DNA of 46,067 bases from Isosphaeraceae bacterium (GTDB lineage Bacteria > Planctomycetota > Planctomycetia > Isosphaerales > Isosphaeraceae), in contig JARLIH010000376.1 in the NCBI GenBank assembly GCA_031291845.1, positions 1-46,067 on the forward strand, written 5' to 3'. Below are positions 1-8,148 of this stretch, in pieces. Position 1 is the first letter of the stretch; every line of letters begins with the position of its first letter. The notes below the pieces were generated by a model. It was not told the origin of the DNA and searched no databases. It saw nothing but the letters and a program-made list of their open reading frames with translations. The position numbers and the translations under genes are program-made.

Positions 1-1322
1 ACGCCGAGGGCCGCGAGGATCGTGGCCCCCAGGTCATCGGGGCTGACCGGATCGCGGGACGGATAGGCGGCCCAGCGATCGGACGCGCCAAAGACCTGGC
101 CGGGGCGCACGCCTCCTCCCGCCAGCACGGCCGAATAGCAGCGCGGCCAGTGCTCGCGGCCAGCGTTCGCCTTCGTGACCCGTGGGGTGCGGCCGAACTC
201 ACCGGCCCAGACGATCAGCGTCTCGTCGAGCAGGGCCCGTGCGGAGAGGTCGTCGAGCAGGGCGGCGAATCCCTGGTCGGCCGGGGGCATGAGGCGGTTC
301 TTCAGGTGGTTGAAGTTGTCGCCGTGCGTGTCCCAGAAGTTCTGCCCGTCGTTGTGCCAGTTGACGGTCACGAGCCCGACCCCGGCCTCGACCAGCCGGC
401 GCGCCAGGAGCAGGCACTGGCCGTGGATGTGGCGGCCGTAGCGGTCGCGGACCTTCGGGTCCTCGCGCTCGAGCTGGAACGCGCCCCGCGCCTCGGCCGA
501 GCTGAGCGCATCGAGTGCCCGGGCCTGGAAGCCGTCCCAGGCGCGGACGCTTGCTCCCGCCTTCCCGACCACGTCGTGCAGGCCCGCGAGCAAGCCGCGG
601 CGGTCGCGCAACCGATCGTTGCTCACGCCGTCGGGGAGGCCCAGGCCCCCGACCTGGAAGCCGGAGGCGTTGGGGTCTCCCTCGACGCGGAACGGCTCGA
701 ACGCCTTGCCGAGCCAGCCGGCGTCTTGGCCGGGGGCGCGGCCGCCGGGCGCGGCGGGGTGCGCGACGGTCCAGGGCATCGTTACGGCCGAAGGGAGCGC
801 TCCGGCCGTCGGGCGGCAGCGTGCGACGAGCGCGCCCAGGTGGGGCCAATCGTTGGGCGACGGCCCGGCGGCGTCCGAGAACGGCGTCGGCGCCAGGTGC
901 CCGGTCAGGACCCGGTGGGCCGTCGACAGGTGCGCGGGGTCGTCGTGCGTCATCGAACGCACGATCGCCAGCCGGTGCGCGTGCGCGGCGAGTTTCGGGA
1001 AGTGCTCGCTGATGCGGACCCCCGGCAGGCTCGTGGCGATCGTACCGAACTCGCCCCGGATGTCGGCCGGCGCGTCGGGCTTCGGATCCCATGTGTCGAG
1101 CTGGCTCGGCCCGCCCCACTGGAAGATCAGGATGCACGACTTCGCGCGGCCCAGGCCCGGGAGCGCCGAGGCGAGCGCGCGGCCGCGATATAGCTCGGAT
1201 AGCCCCAGGCCGCCCCAGGCCAGCGCCCCAGCGCGCAGGACAGCACGCCGAGTCGGAACCAGTTGGCCCGGTCCCGGGCAGACACGATCAGTGCTTTTGT
1301 TAAACTTTGGCTGAACAGGCAT
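1..1322 (-). CDS. DUF1501 family protein, C-terminus cut by the window edge
   Basis: Reading the minus strand from an ATG at 1320-1322 gives about 440 residues that run off the left edge. The start MPVQPKFNKS is followed by a twin-arginine-like segment (TRRAVLRAGALAWGG, about residues 24-38) and an Ala-rich stretch, then the DUF1501 hallmark ILIFQWGGPSQLDTWDPK. Later family blocks are also visible: MTHDDPAHLSTAHRVLTG, TVNWHNDGQNFWDTHGDN and WAGEFGRTPRV. DUF1501 proteins are secreted, sulfatase/alkaline-phosphatase-fold proteins that are abundant in planctomycetes. They often sit beside DUF1549/DUF1553 cytochrome-like genes, which would be off the left end here. The precise substrate is unknown. 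Typical length is 430-480 residues, so only a short C-terminal piece is missing. The Tat-type export signal is inferred from RR plus the hydrophobic run. Confidence 0.9.
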   Translation of the reverse strand, partial: MPVQPKFNKSTDRVCPGPGQLVPTRRAVLRAGALAWGGLGLSELYRGRALASALPGLGRAKSCILIFQWGGPSQLDTWDPKPDAPADIRGEFGTIATSLPGVRISEHFPKLAAHAHRLAIVRSMTHDDPAHLSTAHRVLTGHLAPTPFSDAAGPSPNDWPHLGALVARCRPTAGALPSAVTMPWTVAHPAAPGGRAPGQDAGWLGKAFEPFRVEGDPNASGFQVGGLGLPDGVSNDRLRDRRGLLAGLHDVVGKAGASVRAWDGFQARALDALSSAEARGAFQLEREDPKVRDRYGRHIHGQCLLLARRLVEAGVGLVTVNWHNDGQNFWDTHGDNFNHLKNRLMPPADQGFAALLDDLSARALLDETLIVWAGEFGRTPRVTKANAGREHWPRCYSAVLAGGGVRPGQVFGASDRWAAYPSRDPVSPDDLGATILAALG

Positions 1323-1424
1323 AACGAAACTCTACCGCGCGGGGGACGCGTCGTCCACCCCGCGCTCCGGTCGAACCGATGGCGGAGTTCAAGCGTAAGG
1401 TCACCCCCGTGCGGATTGTCGATC

Positions 1425-1450
1425 GTAGGGCCGGCCATTGCCGGCTCTAC
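1425..1450. repeat. Strong stem-loop, 11-bp arms with CATT loop
   Basis: GTAGGGCCGGC, loop CATT, then GCCGGCTCTAC. All eleven positions pair, with one G-T wobble. It lies in the 278-bp divergent spacer between the DUF1501 and acetyltransferase genes. It has no T-run, and both flanking genes point away from it, so it is not a conventional terminator. It resembles an intergenic palindromic element. No second copy was found in the window. Confidence 0.7.
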
Positions 1451-1600
1451 AGAATGCAGGAAAGCGTTATCCGGACCGTCGTGAATTGGAACCACGCGGA
1501 GAACATTCACCGCGAAGGTACTGAGGCCGCACAAAGTCGCGGTTGACATGTATAGTTTGCGGATCGACGACGAGCGGCGCCCGCAAACGGAGGCGAATCG

Positions 1601-2443
1601 ATGATCATCAGCGTCCGAGAGACGACCGTCGCGGATATCCCGTTCGGCATGCGTCTCAAGGAGCAGGCCGGCTGGAACCAGGTGGAGGCCGATTGGAAGC
1701 GCCTGCTCGACCTGGAGCCGCAGGGATGTTTCGTCGCCGAGATCCAGAGCGTTCCCGTCGGCACCGTCACGTCGTGCCGGTTCGGGGATGTGGCCTGGAT
1801 CGCCCTGATGCTCGTCGATCCTGACCACCGGCGGCGCGGAGTCGGCCGCACGTTGATGTCGCGGGCCCTGGAATGGCTCGACTTTCGGCGCATCCGGTCC
1901 GTCCGGCTGGACGCGACGCCGCTCGGCCGGCCGCTGTACGAATCGCTCGGTTTCCAGGCCGAGGGGACACTCGTCCGGTATCAAGGTGTGCTCACGGCGG
2001 GTGCACCAGCGACGGAACTCGGCAACGTCTCGGCCGCCGACGTGTTCGACGGCGTCGCAGAGCTCGACAGGGCGGTCACGGGGGCGGACCGCGCGCGATT
2101 CTTGCGGACTCTGTCGCGCGAGCACCCCGAGAGCTTTCAGGTCGCCCGGGAGCGCGGCCGGGTGATCGGCTTCATCATGGCGCGGCCGGGGGCGTATGCG
2201 CGGCAGATCGGGCCCTGTATTGGGGACGACGAGGCGGGTCCGCGCCTGCTCGAAGACGCCCGCCGGCGCTACGCGGGAGAGACGGTGATCGTCGACATCC
2301 CCCAGGAGCACACGCGCGCCAGACGGCTCGTCGAGTCGTGGGGCCTCGCCCCGGCGCGGGAGCTCCTCCGCATGGGCTATGGACCGCGGGTCCAGGAGGA
2401 CCTCGACCGCCTCTGGGCCAGCGCGGGAGCAGAGAAAGGTTAA
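1601..2443 (+). CDS. GNAT family N-acetyltransferase with a second, C-terminal GNAT-like domain
   Basis: 280 residues. The N-terminal half is a GNAT fold: the acetyl-CoA loop motif reads VDPDHRRRGVGRTLM (about residues 72-86), followed by LYESLGFQAEGTLVRYQG, the usual beta5 and C-terminal signature. Residues from about 140 form a second domain (FDGVAELDRAVTGADRARF through VDIPQEHTRARRLVESWG) resembling the YitH/HolE acetyltransferase C-terminal domain. The start is supported by GGAGG seven bases upstream of ATG. The acceptor substrate cannot be deduced. The epimerase gene follows after 15 bases on the same strand, so the two are probably co-transcribed. Confidence 0.88.
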   Translation: MIISVRETTVADIPFGMRLKEQAGWNQVEADWKRLLDLEPQGCFVAEIQSVPVGTVTSCRFGDVAWIALMLVDPDHRRRGVGRTLMSRALEWLDFRRIRSVRLDATPLGRPLYESLGFQAEGTLVRYQGVLTAGAPATELGNVSAADVFDGVAELDRAVTGADRARFLRTLSREHPESFQVARERGRVIGFIMARPGAYARQIGPCIGDDEAGPRLLEDARRRYAGETVIVDIPQEHTRARRLVESWGLAPARELLRMGYGPRVQEDLDRLWASAGAEKG

Positions 2444-2458
2444 CGAGAGGAGCACGAC

Positions 2459-3493
2459 ATGACGCTCGACACGATTCGCGACGTCGATCACCTCGACGAC
2501 CTGCTGAGTGAGCCCACCGAAGGAGTGGTCGAGACATTGGCGCGCCTTGACGGCGACCTGCTCATCCTGGGCGTCGCCGGCAAGATGGGGCCGACGCTCG
2601 CGTGGATGGCCCGGCGCGCATTCGACGCGGCCGGGCAGCACTCCCGGCGGGTGCTCGGCGTGGCACGCTTCTCGGACCCTGCGCGCGAAACCTGGCTGCG
2701 CGACCGCGGCATCGAGACGGTTCGCTGCGACCTGCTCGATTGCGACTCGCTGGCGCGTTTGCCCGACGCCCCGAACGTCGTTTCGATGTTCGCGATGAAG
2801 TTCGGCGCCACGGGACAGGAAGCGAAGACGTGGGCCATGAATGCGTTCTTGCCGGGCCTGGTGGCTCAGAAGTACCGCCGGAGCCGGATCGTCGCGTTCT
2901 CGACCGGGAACGTCTACGCGCTCGAGCCCGTCGCCCGCGGCGGCTCGAAAGAAACGGATGCACTCCAGCCGGTTGGCGAGTACGGGATGAGCTGCCTGGG
3001 CCGCGAACGCATCCTCGAGCACCTCAGCCGGGCCCAGGGAACTTCCGTCGCCCTGATCCGGCTGAACTATGCCGTCGAGATGCGTTACGGGGTGCTGCTG
3101 GACCTCGGCCGGAAGGTGCTGGCCGGCGAGCCGGTCGACCTGGCGATGGGGTACTGCAACGTGATCTGGCAGGCCGATGCAAATGCGCATGCCCTGTGTG
3201 CATTCGGTCACGCGGCGAGTCCGCCGTTCGTGCTGAACGTGGCGGGGCCGGAGGTCTTGAGCGTGCGGCACGTCGCGGAACGGTTCGGTGCGCGCTTCAG
3301 CCGGCCGGTGGCGTTGCGCGGCGAAGAGTCGCCCGACGCGCTCCTCAACGACGCCAGCTTCGGCCGGCGCCTCTTCGGCCCGCCCCGGCTCGGCGCCGAG
3401 CGCTTGATCGACCTGACGGCCGACTGGCTGCTGCGCAGCGGTCCGACGCTCGATCGGCCGACTCACTTCGAGGCCCGTGACGGGCGGTTTTGA
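2459..3493 (+). CDS. NAD(P)-dependent epimerase/dehydratase-like protein (extended SDR)
   Basis: 344 residues with a Rossmann nucleotide-binding motif at G38-V-A-G41-K-M-G44 inside LLILGVAGKMGPTL. The SDR serine region is at FSTGNVYALE (about 147-156). The catalytic motif is unusual: Tyr175 in GEYGMSCLGRE is followed by xxxC, not the expected xxxK, so the lysine that lowers the Tyr pKa is missing at its normal place. The end of the gene (VLNVAGPEVLSVRHVAERFG) matches sugar-nucleotide epimerase relatives. It sits 15 bp behind the acetyltransferase gene with GAGAGGAG just before its ATG. Substrate is unknown. It may be a redox enzyme with altered chemistry or a non-catalytic binder. Confidence 0.85.
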   Translation: MTLDTIRDVDHLDDLLSEPTEGVVETLARLDGDLLILGVAGKMGPTLAWMARRAFDAAGQHSRRVLGVARFSDPARETWLRDRGIETVRCDLLDCDSLARLPDAPNVVSMFAMKFGATGQEAKTWAMNAFLPGLVAQKYRRSRIVAFSTGNVYALEPVARGGSKETDALQPVGEYGMSCLGRERILEHLSRAQGTSVALIRLNYAVEMRYGVLLDLGRKVLAGEPVDLAMGYCNVIWQADANAHALCAFGHAASPPFVLNVAGPEVLSVRHVAERFGARFSRPVALRGEESPDALLNDASFGRRLFGPPRLGAERLIDLTADWLLRSGPTLDRPTHFEARDGRF

Positions 3494-3532
3494 TCCGTTG
3501 CGACCGGCCGGGCGCGTGCTGCGTGATCCGGG

Positions 3533-5293
3533 TCAGCGCCGCTCGATGTTGAGCGTGGAGAAGACGCGGACGAAATCCGCGAACGGAATCTGGAAGACGC
3601 CGTGGTGCCGCGGCCAGCCGTGCTGGAGGCCCTCGGGCCCCTTGGGGGTGAAGTCGTCGCCCCAGGGGTTCCAAACGGTCAAGGCGTTCGTCTCCGGGTC
3701 GAAGCCGAGGATGGCGTAGACGTGGTTGCCGGGGAGCGGACCCGCCGGCGGATCGGCGCGGGGGACGACCGCTTGCGCCATGAGGCGCTGCCGCTGCATC
3801 GCAATCAGGGCGTCGCGGACCCGGGCGTGTTGCGCTCGTTCGTGGAGGTGAAACGTCTCGACGGGATGGCCCGTCCAGCGGTGCACGTCGACCCGGGCCG
3901 AGCCGCCGATGTTGACCCGGAGGCTCGGGTCGAGGACGTCCCTCGTCTTGCTGTCGCGGTTGACATCGAGCGTGCCAACCACCTTTTCCAGCACGGCCAT
4001 CCAGAGTCCGTCGCCGACTGTCGAGCTTGACTCGTTATAGGCCAGCTCGGTGTCGGTCGGCGGGGTCACGACGGCTTGCTCGCCGTCGGGGAACCGGACG
4101 TGGAACCGGCCGTCGGAGAGCGGCCGGATCATCTCCACGAGACGCTCCGGGTGAAAGTAGGCCCACCAACCTGCGCCCGAGAAGAGGTAGCAGTCGCCGG
4201 CCGGCCCCTGGCGCATTTTCTCGAAGTTGGGCCGCCCGCCGGCGAAGAGCGAGCGCTCGACCTTTCCGAGCTTCTCGACGGCCGTACGGTAATCGTGTTC
4301 GAGCTTCGCCTTCGCGGGCTCCTGCGTATCGAGCGAAGCGGCCGGAAGCGAAGTGAACGGCGCCTTCTTGAACTGCCGGAGCAACGCGGCGAGGGCCGCG
4401 CCATTTTCGCCGCGGATGCGGGGGTCATTGGCGAGGGCCTGGAGGCGATGCTTCTCGACGACCCCCGTCCCGCCGGTCCATGCCGGCAGGTTCGCGGCGA
4501 GCACCTCGGCCAAGGGCCGTGGCGGCGCCTCGGTCCCCTCGGCAGCCTGTCCCGCCGGCGCGGCCGGGCGAGTCTCGCGCGGGGCGGGAGGGGGGCGTCG
4601 CGGACCTTCCTTGCCGGACGCTGCCGGGGGAGAGCGGGTTACGGGGCTCTCGTGGGCGAACATCAAGATTTCGCCGGCGTCGAACGCCTCGGGGTGCGAC
4701 TTGAAGGCGGACCGCATCGGAATCGAGCTCGCGTTGTGCCGGCCCGCCATTGCGGTTTGGGGACCGTCATGCTCAACGTCCTCAGCGCTACGCAGACTGG
4801 GACGGACGACGGCGATGTGGCCCGGCTTGTGCCGATCGGGATTGCGGAAAACGCAAACCACGGCCCAGCCGTCGTTGGCCAAGACCTGCGCCTCGCTCCT
4901 GGAACGGATCCGCCGCCACCCCCGCTCGAGTCCCTCGCGGCCGAGCCACTCGTACTGCGCGTTGGCGAGCAGCACCTGGGAGTGCTCGGGGGGCCGGAGC
5001 AGGTAGGCGCCCAGCCGGTCACAGGCCGCCGCGGCGAAGGCGCTGCAGTGGGTGGCGTGCTGGTGTGACTTCGGGTCGGGCTCGCCGGTCTTCCAGCGAA
5101 TGCCCTCGCCCGGGAGCCAGTGGTGCTCGACGTCCATCTCGTCCAGTATTTGCGCCAGCCGCTGGCCGGCCGGCGAGACCATCGGCGCCGGGGCTTGCCC
5201 GAAGCTCGCACGCACCGTGGCCAGGCCGAGGAACAACGACGCCAGCAGCGCAGCCTGCCATCGCGCCGACCGGCCGCGGATCGACCCACTCAT
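3533..5293 (-). CDS. Secreted double cysteine-protease-like protein: CHAP/NlpC-like N-domain plus calpain-like (C2) C-domain
   Basis: 586 residues from ATG at 5293, chosen because GGAG lies eight bases upstream; an in-frame GTG at 5314 is possible. A hydrophobic signal (WQAALLASLFLGLATVRA) ends near FGQAPAP. Residues about 80-165 hold a papain-fold-like pair: Cys83 in HATHCSAFAAAACDRLG and His159 in KPGHIAVVRP, as in CHAP/NlpC/P60 amidases. A Pro/Ala-rich linker (about 220-260) leads to a calpain-like module with Cys368 in QGPAGDCYLFSG, His524 in GNHVYAILGFD and Asn542 in VWNPWG, so the whole C2 triad is present. The calpain call is strong; the N-terminal call is a motif-level inference. The gene converges on the epimerase gene with 39 bp between them. 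Confidence 0.8.
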   Translation of the reverse strand: MSGSIRGRSARWQAALLASLFLGLATVRASFGQAPAPMVSPAGQRLAQILDEMDVEHHWLPGEGIRWKTGEPDPKSHQHATHCSAFAAAACDRLGAYLLRPPEHSQVLLANAQYEWLGREGLERGWRRIRSRSEAQVLANDGWAVVCVFRNPDRHKPGHIAVVRPSLRSAEDVEHDGPQTAMAGRHNASSIPMRSAFKSHPEAFDAGEILMFAHESPVTRSPPAASGKEGPRRPPPAPRETRPAAPAGQAAEGTEAPPRPLAEVLAANLPAWTGGTGVVEKHRLQALANDPRIRGENGAALAALLRQFKKAPFTSLPAASLDTQEPAKAKLEHDYRTAVEKLGKVERSLFAGGRPNFEKMRQGPAGDCYLFSGAGWWAYFHPERLVEMIRPLSDGRFHVRFPDGEQAVVTPPTDTELAYNESSSTVGDGLWMAVLEKVVGTLDVNRDSKTRDVLDPSLRVNIGGSARVDVHRWTGHPVETFHLHERAQHARVRDALIAMQRQRLMAQAVVPRADPPAGPLPGNHVYAILGFDPETNALTVWNPWGDDFTPKGPEGLQHGWPRHHGVFQIPFADFVRVFSTLNIERR

Positions 5294-5727
5294 GAACTCG
5301 GCTCCAGTGGTCACTCAGGCCGCAACGCCCGCAGATTGCCGTCGGGCCGCCGTCTCGGGCCCGTTCGGGGCGCGCCGATTCCGGCAGCTCAAGCATAGGA
5401 CACTGCGTGCTGGGACGTTTTCGTGCGGCGGCGTTCGCTCCGGCGAATACGGCGCCAGGCCGGGGCACTGGCGTTTTCTGGGTGGCACGCCCGGAGTCTG
5501 CGACGGGCCTGGTCGAGTCGCCAGACGGGTGCGCCACACCCTCGAAGACTATGGGTGGGCCAGCCGGGTCTCCCCCCGCCAGCAACGGCGCACCAACCCG
5601 CGGGCGCTTACAAACTTTCCGAGAGTCGTCGGAACTTCTCCCATTTTCCCGAACCCCGGAGTCAGACTGGACGAACTTAAATGAGGGTCAACGTGTCTCT
5701 CCTTTCCAGCCGCGGTCGCGCGGTTCG

Positions 5728-5756
5728 TTGACGTACCAGACGGGGCGTCTTACAAT
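5728..5756 (+). promoter_or_regulatory. Sigma70-type promoter of hflX
   Basis: TTGACG at 5728-5733, a 17-bp spacer, then TACAAT at 5751-5756. Each hexamer matches the consensus at five of six positions. Transcription would begin near 5763, giving a leader of about 58 bases before the hflX start. Confidence 0.7.
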
Positions 5757-5805
5757 TCGCGTGGTCCGCAGAGTTTCGCCGCCCATCTCCCCTTCCTTTC
5801 CTTGA

Positions 5806-5813
5806 GAGGTGAT
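5806..5813 (+). promoter_or_regulatory. Shine-Dalgarno site that sets the hflX start
   Basis: GAGGTGAT at 5806-5813 is an extended match to the 16S 3' end. It ends seven bases before TTG at 5821. It contains the GTG at 5809 that would otherwise be the longest-frame start, so TTG 5821 is preferred. Confidence 0.7.
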
Positions 5814-5820
5814 TTCCCAC

Positions 5821-7131
5821 TTGGTTGAACTCAAGAGCACCGAGCGTTTGGGGCGTCGTGAGAAAACAGTTCTGGTCGGGGTGCTTCTTCCCGACAGCGA
5901 GGTGTCTCCCGACGATCCCCTTGACGAAATCCGGGGTCTCGCCAAGACGGCCGGCCTGATTGTGGTCGGCGGGATGCTCCAGAAGCGGCAACAAATCGAT
6001 ATCGCCACGTACATCGGCTCGGGCAAGGTCGACGAGCTCAAGGAACTCGTCGAGGCGCACGAGGCCGACCTCGTGGTGTTCGATAACGACCTCGGCCCCG
6101 GGCAGACGCGCAACCTGGAGCGGTTGCTGGGCGTGAAGGTGATCGATCGCACCGAGGTTATCCTCGACATCTTCGCCACCCGCGCCCGGACGCACGAAGC
6201 CCACATGCAAGTCGAGCTGGCCCAGCTCGAGTACGCGATGCCTCGGCTGAAGCGCATGTGGACCCACTTGTCGCGTTACAAGGGGGGCATCGGCGTCCGC
6301 GGCCCGGGTGAAAAGCAGCTTGAAGAGGACCGCCGGCTCGTGCTCCACCGCATTCAGGAGCTGAAGGCCAAGCTCGCGAAGGTGCAGGCGCGCAAGGAGC
6401 GCGAGGTCGCCGGCCGGAGTGAGGTGGCGACCGTCTCGCTCGTCGGCTACACCAACGCCGGCAAGAGCACGCTGATGAACGCCCTGACGGACGCGGGCGT
6501 GCTGGTCGAGGACAAGCTCTTCGCCACCCTCGACACCCGCACCCGGCGCTGGCGGTTCCGCGGCGGCGGGCACGTCTTGCTCTCCGACACCGTCGGCTTC
6601 ATCCGCCACCTGCCGCACGCGCTGGTTGCGTCGTTCAAGGCGACGCTCGAGGAGGCCCGCCAGGCGGACCTGCTCCTGCACGTCGTCGACACGTCGAGCC
6701 CCGAGGCCGAGATGCAGATCCGCGCGGTCAAGGCTGTGCTCGAGGAGCTGGGCCTGGCCGAGCACCCGACGATCCTCGTGCTGAACAAGGCCGACCGCGT
6801 CCCTGACCGCTCGTTCCTGGACGTGCTCCGCGCCCACCACCGCGACTCCGTGGCGATCAGCGCGGCGAAGGGAGAGGGACTCGACGCGCTGGAGCACGCC
6901 GTCCGCGAGGCGTTGCACGAGCGCGCGCTCGACGCGGAGGTCGAGACCGGTGTGGCCAACGGCCGCGTCCTGGCGTACCTGGCGCAGCACGCGCAGATTC
7001 AGGGCCAGACCTACGAAGACGATCGCGTTCTCTTGCAGTGCCGCGTCCCCCGCCGCTGCCTCGATTTCCTCTACGAGCACGGCGCGGAGGTCCGCACGAA
7101 CGGCGACCATCGTCTGCAAGCGGGGGCGTGA
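5821..7131 (+). CDS. hflX: GTPase HflX (ribosome-splitting/rescue factor)
   Basis: 436 residues from a TTG start (an upstream GTG at 5809 would add four). The N-terminal HflX domain includes GGMLQKRQQIDIATYIGSGK and FDNDLGPGQTRNLE, followed by the helical linker with RYKGGIGVRGPGEKQLE. The G domain has G1 GYTNAGKST (about 209-217), G3 DTVGF and G4 NKAD, all intact. HflX binds 50S subunits and splits stalled or stress-hibernating ribosomes using GTP. Length is normal for the family (about 400-450). The gene stands alone, with its own promoter upstream and a hairpin about 40 bp after the stop. Confidence 0.97.
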   Translation: MVELKSTERLGRREKTVLVGVLLPDSEVSPDDPLDEIRGLAKTAGLIVVGGMLQKRQQIDIATYIGSGKVDELKELVEAHEADLVVFDNDLGPGQTRNLERLLGVKVIDRTEVILDIFATRARTHEAHMQVELAQLEYAMPRLKRMWTHLSRYKGGIGVRGPGEKQLEEDRRLVLHRIQELKAKLAKVQARKEREVAGRSEVATVSLVGYTNAGKSTLMNALTDAGVLVEDKLFATLDTRTRRWRFRGGGHVLLSDTVGFIRHLPHALVASFKATLEEARQADLLLHVVDTSSPEAEMQIRAVKAVLEELGLAEHPTILVLNKADRVPDRSFLDVLRAHHRDSVAISAAKGEGLDALEHAVREALHERALDAEVETGVANGRVLAYLAQHAQIQGQTYEDDRVLLQCRVPRRCLDFLYEHGAEVRTNGDHRLQAGA

Positions 7132-7168
7132 AGGAAAAGGAAGTTGGTCGAGGCTGCCTCGCAGGTCG

Positions 7169-7198
7169 GCCCCTCACACCGCTTTCCGGATGAGGGGC
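7169..7198 (+). terminator. Possible hflX terminator hairpin
   Basis: GCCCCTCA at 7169-7176 and TGAGGGGC at 7191-7198 form eight perfect pairs around a 14-base loop, 37 bp after the hflX stop. There is no strong T-run after it, so intrinsic termination is uncertain. Confidence 0.35.
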
Positions 7199-7209
7199 AC
7201 GCTCGATGT

Positions 7210-7238
7210 TTGTTTCGTAAGTCCTTCGCCGGTATACT
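7210..7238 (+). promoter_or_regulatory. Repeat-borne promoter ahead of the DUF5131 gene
   Basis: TTGTTT (7210-7215), 17-bp spacer, TATACT (7233-7238). The -10 box lies within the sequence shared with the copy at 23632-23676. The DUF5131 gene begins 112 bp downstream on the same strand. Confidence 0.5.
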
Positions 7239-7289
7239 AACTCGAAGCGCAAGCGAAGTGTTACATGAACTTTACTTGTGCTATGGGTG
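7212..7289. repeat. Dispersed repeat, decayed copy
   Basis: Positions 7212-7256 match 23632-23676 at 41 of 45 bases (core GTAAGTCCTTCGCC, TATACTAAC, CGAAGCGCAAGCGA). The following bases up to about 7289 resemble the right arm of the hairpin in the other copy, but with several changes, so the palindrome is degraded here. Confidence 0.7.
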
Positions 7290-7350
7290 AGCGTAGACAC
7301 ATGGCCGGCTGCGAACTTACGAAGCGGACATCTCGGGTTAGTTCCAAACG

Positions 7351-8148
7351 ATGAGCGGCCATACCTCGATCGAGTGGACCGACCACACCTGGAACCCCGT
7401 CCGCGGCTGTACGAAGATCAGCCCGGGCTGCGCGCACTGTTATGCCGAGACGTTTGCGGAACGTTTCCGCGGTGTGCCGGGGCACCCCTATGAGCAGGGG
7501 TTCGACCTGAAGCTCATCCCCGAGAAGCTGGCCGAGCCGTTACGCTGGCCGCGGCCGGGGATGGTCTTCGTCAACTCAATGAGCGACCTGTTTCACGAGG
7601 ACGTGCCGGCCGACTACGTCGAGGCCGTCTGCCGCGTGATGGTGCGGGCCGATTGGCATACCTACCAGGTGCTGACCAAACGCTCGGAGCGGCTGCGCGA
7701 CATGCTGAACGGTCCGCTCGCCTTCGCGGCGGCCGTGCCCCATATCTGGTGGGGCGTGAGCGTTGAAAACCGCAAGCACGGCCTCCCCCGGGTCGAGCAC
7801 TTGCGCTCCGCGCCCGCGGGCTTGCGGATGCTGTCGGTCGAGCCGCTGCTGGAAGACCTGGGGTCGCTCGACCTCGAGGGAATCGGCTGGGTGATCCTCG
7901 GCGGCGAGAGCGGCCATGGCGCACGGCCCATGGAGCAGGCCTGGGTCGAGTCCGTCCGCGACCAATGCCGCGCATCGGGCGTGCCCTTCTTCTTCAAGCA
8001 GTGGGGCGGCGTTCGCAAGGGCAGGGCGGGACGGCAGCTCGACGGGCGGACCTACGACGAGACGCCGCCGCGCGCTAGCTCCGAGATGCCCGGCCTCAAG
8101 GAGCGCCGGGCGATCGCGGCAGAGGTCAACGGCTGGTCGCCGCGGTGA
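7351..8148 (+). CDS. DUF5131 family protein (phage Gp37/Gp68-like, radical-SAM-like cysteines)
   Basis: 265 residues opening with the family signature IEWTDHTWNPVRGCTKISPG and the cysteines C20-x6-C27-x2-C30 (GCTKISPGCAHCYAE). Further family blocks are FVNSMSDLFHEDVP, YQVLTKRSERL, IWWGVSVENRK, RMLSVEPLLEDLG, WVILGGESGHGARPM and PFFFKQWGG. The cysteine cluster suggests an Fe-S or metal site related to radical SAM proteins. Biochemical function is not established. The family is common in phages and is scattered in bacterial chromosomes, often with a TcmP partner, which is absent here. The 3' end overlaps the convergent Hint-protein gene by 23 bp (8126-8148). A repeat-derived promoter lies upstream. 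Confidence 0.92.
   Translation: MSGHTSIEWTDHTWNPVRGCTKISPGCAHCYAETFAERFRGVPGHPYEQGFDLKLIPEKLAEPLRWPRPGMVFVNSMSDLFHEDVPADYVEAVCRVMVRADWHTYQVLTKRSERLRDMLNGPLAFAAAVPHIWWGVSVENRKHGLPRVEHLRSAPAGLRMLSVEPLLEDLGSLDLEGIGWVILGGESGHGARPMEQAWVESVRDQCRASGVPFFFKQWGGVRKGRAGRQLDGRTYDETPPRASSEMPGLKERRAIAAEVNGWSPR

Larger units (their letters stand above)
5294..5820. other. 527-bp divergent intergenic region
   Basis: This spacer separates the calpain-like gene (minus) from hflX (plus). It contains the hflX promoter at 5728-5756 and its ribosome-binding site. No coding frame with family character was recognised in the rest, and no clear promoter was found for the minus-strand gene. Confidence 0.6.

Noticed and set aside
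1543..1556. TTGACA directly followed by TATAGT upstream of the acetyltransferase gene
   Set aside because: The two boxes are only two bases apart, so they cannot serve as one -35/-10 pair; neither has a partner at normal spacing.
1127..3466. A 779-codon open frame on the minus strand across the acetyltransferase and epimerase genes
   Set aside because: It is antisense to two genes with clear domains and has the Arg/Pro/Ala-rich composition of a GC-driven shadow frame.
7217..7241. GTAAGT followed by TACTAAC, resembling eukaryotic intron splice and branch signals, in both repeat copies
   Set aside because: Spacing is only about ten bases, there is no 3' splice site or interrupted gene, and the context is bacterial. 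Treated as coincidence within a dispersed repeat.
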